NCBI RefSeq assembly: GCF_001027285.1
Contig: NZ_CP011509.1
Coordinates: forward strand, 7,960,501-8,024,500
Origin: Archangium gephyra
Lineage (GTDB): Bacteria > Myxococcota > Myxococcia > Myxococcales > Myxococcaceae
DNA length: 64,000 bases
Reading direction: 5' to 3'
The stretch's first letter is position 1, and each line of letters opens with the position of its first letter. Shown in pieces: positions 1 to 7,003 of this stretch. The notes below the pieces were generated by a model. That model had not been told where the DNA came from. It saw nothing but the letters and a program-made list of their open reading frames with translations, and searched no databases. Position numbers and translations under genes: made by a program.

Positions 1-1575
1 GTAGCTGATGCGCAGCTTGCTCGCCGCACGCCGCTTGTTCCACGCCGTGCGCTGGAGCATCGCCAGTATCGCCTCCCGCTCCGCCAGCATCGCCGCCCGC
101 TTGCCGATGTCCTTCAGCGACATCTCCCCTTCCGGCACCGTCGGAGGCGGAGGCGGCGGCTGCGGCACGTCGAACGGATTGGTGTACTTGGGCTGCGCCA
201 CCACCTGGTTCACCGGCACCTCCGCCGCGGGCACCGCCCCGCGCGCCGGCATCTCCAGCACCTGCACCGCTCCGCCCGGGCCCGCCACCGACACCGGGGC
301 CGCCGGCATCGGCACCGGCATCCGCATCGTCGGCGCCGGAGGCTCCACGTCCCCGTCTCCCGCGTACGACGTCGGCAGCGACGGCGCACTCGCCGGTGCA
401 CGGCCTCCCGCGCGCAGCTCGTCCAGCACGAGCGTCGCATCCTTCAGCACGCACAGCCGGCGCACCATGTTCTCCAGCTCGCGCACGTTGCCCGGCCACT
501 CGTACTCCGTGAAGGCCCTCAGCACCTCGGGCGGCAGCTCCGCCACCCCGCTCATGTACTGCTTGCCGTACTTCTTCAGGAAGTGGTCCGTCAGCGGCAC
601 CACGTCCTCCGGCCGCTCGCGCAGCGCCGGCAGCCGGATGGCCACCACGTTCAGGCGGTAGAAGAGATCCTCGCGGAAGTTGCCCAGCTCGATCTCCCGC
701 TCCAGCTCGCGGTTCGTCGCCACCACCACGCGGCTGTCCACCCGGACGCTCTTCTTGCCACCAACGCGGAAGAACTCCTCGTCCTGCAACACCTGCAGCA
801 GCTTGGCCTGCAGGCGGATGGCCATCTCGCCGATCTCGTCCAGGAAGATGGTGCCCTGGTCCGCCAGCTCGAACTTGCCCGGCTTCTCCGCCGTGGCGCC
901 CGTGAAGGCACCGCGCTCGTGGCCGAACAGCTCGCTCTCCAGCAGCTCGCCCGGCAGCGCCGCGCAGTTCACCTTGATGAACGGCCGGTTGCGGCGGTTG
1001 CTGCGCGCGTGGACCTCGCGGGCAATCACCTCCTTGCCCGTCCCGGACTCGCCCAGCAGCAGCACCGGCACGTCCGTGTCCGCGATGCGCTCCACCAGCG
1101 CGCGCACCTTGCGCATGGCCGGCGAGTGCGAGATGAGGATCCGCTCCCCGCTCGCCTCCTCGCGCGACGCCCCCGCCGCCTGGGCCGCTGGAGCCTGACG
1201 CGCCGGCAGGCGGTTGCCGAGCGCCCGGCTCATCGCGTCCTCCAGCTCGTCACTGCTGAAGGGCTTGGACAGGTAGTCGCTGGCGCCCATCTTCATGGCG
1301 CGCATCGCGTCCTCCGCGCCCGAGAGCGCCGAGAGCACGATGACGGGCGCGCCTCCGCCGGAAGCCCGGTAGCGCCGCAGCACTTCCAGGCCACTCATCT
1401 CCGGCATCATCACGTCCAGCAGCACCACATCGAACGAGCCACCGGAGAGCATCTCCAGCGCCTGGGAGCCACTCGACGCGCAGCGCACCTGGTACCCCGA
1501 GCTGCCCAGCAGCTCGCCGAGGAACGTCCTCACCTGCTCCTCGTCGTCCACCACCAGCACCGCGATCCGATCCAT
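1..1575 (-). CDS. NtrC-family sigma-54-dependent response regulator (3' end cut by window edge)
   Basis: Transcriptional activator of sigma-54 promoters, normally switched on by a partner histidine kinase. The 525 residues present read without a stop to the window edge. Residues 1-120 are a receiver domain with acidic pair D10-D11, phospho-acceptor D54 in LLDVMMPEMSG and K104 in LSKPFS. Residues about 145-390 are the AAA+ domain with Walker A GESGTGKE (175-182) and the sigma-54 contact loop GAFTGA (222-227). A long Pro/Ala-rich linker of about 100 residues precedes a Fis-type helix-turn-helix that begins ...NKRRAASKLRISY and is cut before its last helix. The ATG has GGAGG seven bases upstream. 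The long linker is unusual for the family. No kinase gene is visible here. The target genes cannot be told from the sequence. Confidence 0.93.
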   Translation of the reverse strand, partial: MDRIAVLVVDDEEQVRTFLGELLGSSGYQVRCASSGSQALEMLSGGSFDVVLLDVMMPEMSGLEVLRRYRASGGGAPVIVLSALSGAEDAMRAMKMGASDYLSKPFSSDELEDAMSRALGNRLPARQAPAAQAAGASREEASGERILISHSPAMRKVRALVERIADTDVPVLLLGESGTGKEVIAREVHARSNRRNRPFIKVNCAALPGELLESELFGHERGAFTGATAEKPGKFELADQGTIFLDEIGEMAIRLQAKLLQVLQDEEFFRVGGKKSVRVDSRVVVATNRELEREIELGNFREDLFYRLNVVAIRLPALRERPEDVVPLTDHFLKKYGKQYMSGVAELPPEVLRAFTEYEWPGNVRELENMVRRLCVLKDATLVLDELRAGGRAPASAPSLPTSYAGDGDVEPPAPTMRMPVPMPAAPVSVAGPGGAVQVLEMPARGAVPAAEVPVNQVVAQPKYTNPFDVPQPPPPPPTVPEGEMSLKDIGKRAAMLAEREAILAMLQRTAWNKRRAASKLRISY

Positions 1576-1647
1576 CCCCTCGCCTCCCCTCACCCTGTCC
1601 ATCTCGATTCACCCCGTGGGACGCCCATTGCCGGGCTGATCCCTCGT

Positions 1648-2592
1648 TCAGACCGTCAGTCCCATTCCAGTGCTGCTCCGCCGCTCCTCGCGGGCCCTGC
1701 GCAACGACTGCAGCGCCTGGGTCAGCATTTGCACCGGAGATCCCACCACGTCCGGATAGCTCACCGCCCCCAAGGCCAGCGAGGGGCGCAGCACCTTGCC
1801 CTGCACCTGCAACCGCGCCAGGGCGAAGCGCTCGCCCACGCGCGCCATCACGTCCGGCACACCCTCCGCCGGCGTCCCCGGCAGCAGCACCGCGAATTCG
1901 TCCTCGCCCACCCGCGCCACCACGTCCGCCTCGCGCACCGTCTGGCCGAACACCACCGCGCAGTACACGAGCAGGCGCTCGGCCAGGCCCCTGCCGGACT
2001 CCTTGCGCATGGCGCGGAAGTCCTCCAGCGCCCCCGCCACCACCGAGAAGCTGCCGCCGAAGCGCTCCATGCGCCGCGTCTCCAGGGCGATGAGCTCCAG
2101 CAGGAAGGTGCGGTTGTAGAGCCCGGTGAGCGGATCATGGATGGCCGCCGAGCCCGCGTCCTCCGGCAGCATCGCCCGGCGCACGGAGGCCTTGAGGCGC
2201 AGCTGGGCGCGCAGGCGCAGCACCAACTCCTCGCCCGAGCCGCTGCGCGGCACCATGTCCACGCACAGCCCCTTCTCCAGGCAGTGGCGGTAGGTGTCCG
2301 GGTCCCCGGCGTCCACCAGGTAGAGCATGGGCACCGCGCCCCGGCCCATCTGCCGCAGCCGCCGCGCCACCGACACGGCCGCGTAGTCCGGGGCCTGCGC
2401 CGCCAGCACCACCGCGTCCGGCCGGATGGCCTCGAACAGCGGCCCCGCCGCGTCGAAGCGTGTCACCGGCACCACCCGAAAGCCCGCCTCACCCAGCACC
2501 ACCCTCGTGCGCTCCAGGTCTCCCGCCCGCGGCTCCACCACCAACACCGTCAGGGGTTGATCCGCCCTTTTGTGCTTGCTTCTCAACGCCAC
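1648..2592 (-). CDS. GGDEF-domain protein with degenerate receiver (putative diguanylate cyclase)
   Basis: 314 residues. The N-terminal 130 residues look like a receiver domain, but the phospho-acceptor position reads VVLAAQAP, so the Asp is replaced by Ala, and the acidic pocket is reduced to VVEP. Phosphorylation is therefore unlikely. The C-terminal half is a GGDEF domain starting DPLTGLYNR (153-161). The signature is GEDEF (229-233), with the second Gly of GGDEF replaced by Glu. An inhibitory-site motif RxxD (READ, 220-223) lies exactly five residues before it, as in feedback-controlled diguanylate cyclases. It may make cyclic di-GMP, or be a c-di-GMP-binding sensor if GEDEF is inactive. 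GTG start after a G-rich stretch. It lies 72 bp upstream of, and in the same direction as, the NtrC-type regulator, so the two may be co-transcribed. Confidence 0.88.
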   Translation of the reverse strand: MALRSKHKRADQPLTVLVVEPRAGDLERTRVVLGEAGFRVVPVTRFDAAGPLFEAIRPDAVVLAAQAPDYAAVSVARRLRQMGRGAVPMLYLVDAGDPDTYRHCLEKGLCVDMVPRSGSGEELVLRLRAQLRLKASVRRAMLPEDAGSAAIHDPLTGLYNRTFLLELIALETRRMERFGGSFSVVAGALEDFRAMRKESGRGLAERLLVYCAVVFGQTVREADVVARVGEDEFAVLLPGTPAEGVPDVMARVGERFALARLQVQGKVLRPSLALGAVSYPDVVGSPVQMLTQALQSLRRAREERRSSTGMGLTV

Positions 2593-2715
2593 CGTATCCC
2601 CCGTCCGGCCAGAACCTTTTTCCCCATCGTTCCTCCGGCGTTCTCCCCAGGTTTACAGCCCTACCCGCCGCCACCTCTTCGCATCCCCCTGTTTTTCCTG
2701 AGGGTGGGAAGGGAG

Positions 2716-2994
2716 TTACTCCCCATGGCCACCGGAATGAGCAACCGGCGTGCCATTCATTGCCCTGCGGAGGCACGCTTCGACCTCGGCCTCCTCCAGC
2801 CGGAGCTTGAAGGTGTCCCGGCCGTCGATGATGACCACGGGGATGTCGTAGCGGTACGCGGCGAAGGTGGCCGGAGAGGCGCGGATGTCCTCCTCCACCA
2901 GCTCGAAGGGGATGCGCTCGCGCACCCGCTCCAGGACTTCCTTCGCCTGGTCGCAGAGGCAACAGTTCGGTTTCGAGTAGAGTCGGACAATCAT
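2716..2994 (-). CDS. Glutaredoxin-like thiol-disulfide protein
   Basis: 92 residues with a thioredoxin/glutaredoxin fold. The start MIVRLYSKPNCCLCDQAKEVL gives a beta strand followed by the redox pair C11-x-x-C14, and a cis-proline region DIPVVIIDG follows at about residues 50-58. The short length and CxLC-type motif match the small glutaredoxin-like (DUF836-type) family rather than classical GrxA. Probable role: a cytoplasmic dithiol reductant; substrate unknown. Its ATG is 21 bp from the divergently transcribed DUF4388 gene, so the two promoters must overlap. No good Shine-Dalgarno is visible. The tail after residue 82 (GTPVAHSGGHGE) is low-complexity. Confidence 0.85.
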   Translation of the reverse strand: MIVRLYSKPNCCLCDQAKEVLERVRERIPFELVEEDIRASPATFAAYRYDIPVVIIDGRDTFKLRLEEAEVEACLRRAMNGTPVAHSGGHGE

Positions 2995-3015
2995 TTGGTC
3001 GAAGGATGTGACGTC

Positions 3016-4185
3016 ATGCGCGGCCTGTCAGGTGACTTCTCGACGATGCCGTTGAGGGATCTCGTCGCGTACCTCGGCAGCAGGCGAGCCACCGGGACGC
3101 TGCGGATCATGCGGGCGGGCGTGCGCAAGCTGCTCCTGGTGCGCGCCGGGCAGGTGATCAGCGCCAGCTCCAACCAGCCGCGCGAGTTCCTCGGCCAGTT
3201 CCTCATCAACATGGGGCACCTGAGCGAGGAGCAGTTCAGCAAGGCGTACGCCACCCAGCGCGAGACCCAGGTGCCGCTGGGGAAGATCGTGGTGATGACG
3301 GGGCTGGTGTCCGAGCCCACGGTGCGCGCCACCCTCTCGCTGAAGTTCCGCGAGACGCTGCTGGACATGTTCCGCTGGGAGGAAGGCGAGTTCTCCTTCG
3401 ATGCGGGCTCGGTGTCCGAGGTGGAGGGCGTGGACGCGCGGGTGGATCTGACGGAGGTGCGCCGCGAGGGCGAGTTCCGCGAGACGGCCTGGCAGTCCAT
3501 CCGGGCGGCGTTCCCCTCGGGCAACCTGTACCTGACGGTGGACGAGGGCCGGCTGCCCGAGCCGCCCAAGCCGGGCACCCTGGACGCGAAGCTGGTGAAG
3601 CGCATCCGCGAGGGGCTGACCATCGACGAGATGGCCAAGGTGCTGCACGCCTCGGACTTCCTGGTGTACCAGCGCCTGTATGCGCTCCACCGGCTGGAGG
3701 CGGTGAAGGTGTCGGCCACGCCGCCGCCGGGACGCCAGCGGCCCCCGCCCTCGGACGAGGACGAGGCGCAGGTGGTGGACCTGGAGGTGATCGGCACCGA
3801 GTCCCCCACGAGCGAGGTCATCCAGGCGGCGCAGTCCTACCTGGAGAACGGCAACTTCCGGGACGGCGAGGCACTGGCGCGCCGGGCGCACGAGATGGCG
3901 CCCACGCCGGAGACGGAGGCCCTGCTGCGCTCGGCGGAGGCCGCGCTGGTGGGAGCGCTGCGCCGGGAGATGCTGGACAAGCCCCAGGTGCCCTCGCTGC
4001 TGATGTCCGCGGCCCAGCTCAAGACGCTGCAGCTGGGCACCCCCGAGCGCTACCTGCTCTCGCGCATCGACGGCAAGCGCGACCTGGGCGCCATCATCTC
4101 CATGTCCCCCCTCAAGGAGCTGGAGGCGCTCAAGTACTTCCAGTCCTTCGTGGACGGCGGGCTGGTGAAGCTCACTCCGCGGTGA
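3016..4185 (+). CDS. DUF4388 (PATAN-type) domain protein
   Basis: 389 residues, start MRGLSGDFSTMPLRDLVAYLGSRR. The first ~100 residues match the DUF4388 pattern (effector region, then strands such as GTLRIMRAGVRKLLLVRAGQVISASSNQ). This family is abundant in myxobacteria and often linked to two-component, gliding and polarity signalling. The middle region (LINMGHLSEEQFSKAYATQ) resembles the helical part that follows DUF4388. A C-terminal TPR-like helical segment (SYLENGNFRDGEALARRAHEMAP) is followed by a small domain ending LVKLTPR. Likely a cytoplasmic adaptor with no catalytic residues. The open frame extends far upstream on this strand, but the ATG at 3016 has AAGGA nine bases ahead and begins exactly at the domain start. 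The partner is not identifiable. Confidence 0.85.
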   Translation: MRGLSGDFSTMPLRDLVAYLGSRRATGTLRIMRAGVRKLLLVRAGQVISASSNQPREFLGQFLINMGHLSEEQFSKAYATQRETQVPLGKIVVMTGLVSEPTVRATLSLKFRETLLDMFRWEEGEFSFDAGSVSEVEGVDARVDLTEVRREGEFRETAWQSIRAAFPSGNLYLTVDEGRLPEPPKPGTLDAKLVKRIREGLTIDEMAKVLHASDFLVYQRLYALHRLEAVKVSATPPPGRQRPPPSDEDEAQVVDLEVIGTESPTSEVIQAAQSYLENGNFRDGEALARRAHEMAPTPETEALLRSAEAALVGALRREMLDKPQVPSLLMSAAQLKTLQLGTPERYLLSRIDGKRDLGAIISMSPLKELEALKYFQSFVDGGLVKLTPR

Positions 4186-4288
4186 GCCGGGCGCACCGGA
4201 GCGATTTCCAGTAAACGAGAAATAAACGCCTCCGTTGTAATCAAGTAAAAACCTGGATACCCTGAATGCCCCCCCTGAAGGAGCATTC

Positions 4289-5014
4289 ATGCAGCGCAAG
4301 CAGATCATGGGTTCGCTCGTCCTCGCCCTCGGGCTCGTGAGTGGCCCGGCTCTCGCCCTGGACCTCGAGCGCGTCTCCACCGAGAAGGAGTTGGATCCGA
4401 TCATCAACGAGGAGGCCGAGGTCTTCCCGGCCACGCTCGAGCTGGCCTTCCAGGATCCGAGCCCCGAGACCCAGGAAGAGACCAAGGAGGACTTCATCCC
4501 GGAGCTGCCCATCCTGCTGCAGGGCAAGCTGTACTCGTCCGGGGAGTTGCAGGAGGCGGGGGTCCACCTCTCGCATTACGTGCTCGATGCGCGCTCGGCG
4601 GAGATGAACGTCGTCCAGGGCTTCCGCACCGCGGAGGAGATGAAGGTCTACCTGGAGAAGACGGGCCAGATGCCCTCGGAGCAGCCCTCGGAGCGGCAGT
4701 ACACGTGCACCGCCTCCTCGAACTTCTACGAGAACGCCAGCTACCAGGGCCTGCGGTTCTCCGTGATGCCGGGCGACGCGCTTGGCAACCTGGGGAACTG
4801 GGACAATCGCATCTCGTCCCTGCAGAGCTCCTCCTGCGCCAGCTGGACGGTGCTCTTCGATCATCCCAATTTCGGTGGACGTCAGCTGTGGATCGGCGGC
4901 GGCTGGTCCGTGCCCCGGTTGGGCAGCTTCTGGTTCCTCGGCATCAACCTGTGGTGGTGGTGGCGCTGGTTCGCGTGGGACAACCGGGCCTCGTCCGTGG
5001 CCGTGTACTTGTAG
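4289..5014 (+). CDS. Secreted beta/gamma-crystallin-like (peptidase inhibitor I36-type) protein with Trp-rich tail
   Basis: 241 residues. The start MQRKQIMGSLVLALGLVSG, ending at ALA, is a clear Sec signal peptide. An acidic stretch (about 25-75, many E/D) follows, and the C-terminal ~100 residues carry two Greek-key-like crystallin motifs (CTASSNFYENASYQGLRFSV and ASWTVLFDHPNFGGRQLWIGG, each with the (Y/F)xxxx(Y/F)xG pattern). The second motif is interrupted by a strongly aromatic insert, FWFLGINLWWWWRWFAW. Such folds occur in spore-coat protein S and in protease inhibitors of the I36 family; which applies here is unknown. AAGGAG five bases before the ATG supports the start. The upstream 100 bp is A/T-richer than its surroundings, consistent with a promoter, but no convincing -35/-10 pair was found. 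Confidence 0.75.
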   Translation: MQRKQIMGSLVLALGLVSGPALALDLERVSTEKELDPIINEEAEVFPATLELAFQDPSPETQEETKEDFIPELPILLQGKLYSSGELQEAGVHLSHYVLDARSAEMNVVQGFRTAEEMKVYLEKTGQMPSEQPSERQYTCTASSNFYENASYQGLRFSVMPGDALGNLGNWDNRISSLQSSSCASWTVLFDHPNFGGRQLWIGGGWSVPRLGSFWFLGINLWWWWRWFAWDNRASSVAVYL

Positions 5015-5021
5015 TCACCGG

Positions 5022-6701
5022 TCAGAAGGGTGCCGGCCGCTCGAAGGAGACGAGCCGGCCCGTCTCCGGATGCAGGAACGAGAGCGACTCCGCGTGCAGA
5101 TGCAGGCGGACGTCCTCGTGGCCGTAGAGGCGATCCCCGACGATGGGGGCGCCGAGTCCGAGCGGATGCGCCGCGTGGACGCGCAGCTGGTGGGTCCTCC
5201 CGGTGAGCGGGAAGAAGGCCACCCGGGTGCGCTGTCCGCGCCGCTCGAGCACCCGCCAGCGCGTCACCGCGGGCTTGCCGTGCACCGGGTCGTGGATCTG
5301 CCGGGGCCGGTCATCGAGGTCGACGCGCATGGGGAAGTCGATGGTGCCCTCCTCGCCCCGGACGAGCCCCTCGACCCAGGCCACGTAGCGCTTGTGGATC
5401 TCCCGCTGGGCGAACCGCCGCTGCAGGGCCGCGTGCGTGCGGGAGTCGAGCGCCGCGACGAGCAGGCCCGAGGTGTCCAGATCGAGCCGGTGCACGAGCA
5501 GCGGGCCCGACGCGTGCGGGTAGCGGGCGCGGAGCCGGGCGAGCACCGAGTCCGTCACCGAGGTGTCCCGGGCGGGCACGGAGAGCAGGCCCTCGGGCTT
5601 GTCGACCACGACGATCCAGGCGTCCTCGAAGACGATGGACAGGTCTCCGGTCACGACGGCCGGTGGCGCGAAGACCCTCGGGGAGTGGACGTGCAGGCCC
5701 TCCAGCATGAAGGGAAGCAGGGGCGCGCACTTGTCGCGGCAGGCGGCGTAGAACGCACCGGAGGCACGGCCTCCCGAGGGCGGTGGAGTGCCCCACCAGA
5801 ACTCGGCGAGGGCCAGCGGGCGCAGGCCGTGTGCGAAGGCATGGGCGAGGAGCTTCGGGGCCGCGCAGTCGGCCGCGCCCGAGGGCGGCTCTCCTGGGGC
5901 GTACAGGGCCCGGAGTGGACGGCGCTCGCCCCGGGCATTGGGCACCGCGTAGGTGTCGTGGAGCCGCTTCATGATCGCGCGGCAGACGATCCACCGCAGA
6001 CGCTCGAGGGCCCGCAGGCGCCGCTCCAGCCGCGACAGTCGGGGGACGATGGCCTGGCGCTCGGCGTCCTGGGCCGCCTCCATCCGGCGCTTCTCCGCCT
6101 TGTCGCCCCGGCTCTCCTGATCGAGCGTGTGGAGGGCCTCGCGCTTCGCCTCCGCCGTGAGCGCTTCCGAGGACTCCAGCTCGGCCCGCCGCGTGTGACG
6201 CCGCCGCTTCCGCTCCTCGTGCCGGGCGCGCAGCTCGGTGCGTTCCGTGGCGTGGCGCGCCTCCTGCGTTTCATGGGCGGCCCGGAGCCCGGTGAGCTCC
6301 GGCGAGGTCCTCAGCTCCTCGGCACGGGCGAGCAACGCCTTCACCACGGCCTCGCCCGCGGGCTCCACCTGTTCGCGTGCCTCGCGGTCGAAGAGCGGCG
6401 GGACGAAGCCCGGGACTTCCCAGCGCCCGGCGAGCATGCCGGAGAAGGAGCGGAGGAAGCCGATGCGTCCATCGGGTGCGCGCACGACCAGCACGCCGAA
6501 CATCTTGCCGCCCTCGGGGCCATCGAGCAGCGAGGCCGGAATCCCCGGGGCGACGAAGCCCGCCCGGAACTCCGCCTGCAACAGCTCCGCGGCCCGGCGC
6601 GCCAGGGCATGGGGACCGAGCTCGTCGAAGGGGCTCGGGAAGGACCCGGTGACGGCGTCAGGGGCGGGCTGCGGCTCGAAGGGTGTGACGCACGTCTCCA
6701 C
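5022..6701 (-). CDS. RluA-family RNA pseudouridine synthase with long N-terminal extension
   Basis: 559 residues. Converts uridine to pseudouridine in structured RNA. The catalytic domain is C-terminal. It begins IVFEDAWIVVVDKPEGLLSVP (about 356-376) and carries the RluA signature HRLDLDTSG (404-412) with catalytic Asp407, then RTHQLRVH and a C-terminal LHLHAESL. The first ~250 residues are an added region: a small alpha/beta part with PGIPASLLDGPEGG, then a highly charged coiled coil (about 140-235, rich in R/E/A). Plain RluA enzymes are ~220-320 residues, so this is the long extended subtype known from gamma-proteobacteria and others. GTG start preceded by GGGAG. The stop lies 8 bp from the convergent crystallin-like gene. 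The RNA target cannot be predicted. Confidence 0.9.
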   Translation of the reverse strand: METCVTPFEPQPAPDAVTGSFPSPFDELGPHALARRAAELLQAEFRAGFVAPGIPASLLDGPEGGKMFGVLVVRAPDGRIGFLRSFSGMLAGRWEVPGFVPPLFDREAREQVEPAGEAVVKALLARAEELRTSPELTGLRAAHETQEARHATERTELRARHEERKRRRHTRRAELESSEALTAEAKREALHTLDQESRGDKAEKRRMEAAQDAERQAIVPRLSRLERRLRALERLRWIVCRAIMKRLHDTYAVPNARGERRPLRALYAPGEPPSGAADCAAPKLLAHAFAHGLRPLALAEFWWGTPPPSGGRASGAFYAACRDKCAPLLPFMLEGLHVHSPRVFAPPAVVTGDLSIVFEDAWIVVVDKPEGLLSVPARDTSVTDSVLARLRARYPHASGPLLVHRLDLDTSGLLVAALDSRTHAALQRRFAQREIHKRYVAWVEGLVRGEEGTIDFPMRVDLDDRPRQIHDPVHGKPAVTRWRVLERRGQRTRVAFFPLTGRTHQLRVHAAHPLGLGAPIVGDRLYGHEDVRLHLHAESLSFLHPETGRLVSFERPAPF

Positions 6702-7003
6702 GGCTCTCCCGTAGCACGAACCGTGGACTGGCGAAGAGCGGCTGCCCGGTGCCGGAGCGGCGGAGCACTCGCCGTGACCCGTGGCCGGGAACGGGCCGGC
6801 ACGGCGCGAGGACGGACTTTCTTTCCGTCACCGGGTGGACGCTCCGGAAGTTTCTTCAGGAGAGGAGCGCGCGATGGGCAAAAGGTTTCCCAACGGTTCC
6901 CCTTTTTTTCCCAGGAACTCCGCGACTTTCGCCTCGGTGAAGAACCCAGTACCCAGAGTGGAGCCGGGTTTGCACGCGCCGTGAAGCCCACAGGGGGGGT
7001 GCC
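6702..7003. other. Intergenic region between divergent genes
   Basis: About 300 bp upstream of both the pseudouridine synthase and the large lipoprotein gene, so it should hold promoters for both. It contains a T/C-rich stretch (about 6895-6912, CCCCTTTTTTTCCC) and a run of seven G just before the lipoprotein start that serves as, or masks, its ribosome-binding site. I found no convincing sigma-70 or sigma-54 hexamers, no small gene and no hairpin. Confidence 0.5.

Noticed and set aside
583..4185. 1200-codon open frame on the plus strand, of which only the 3' third is used
   Set aside because: The upstream two-thirds is antisense to the sigma-54 regulator, the GGDEF gene and the glutaredoxin-like gene, all of which have clear family motifs. 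Its His/Arg/Leu-rich translation has none.
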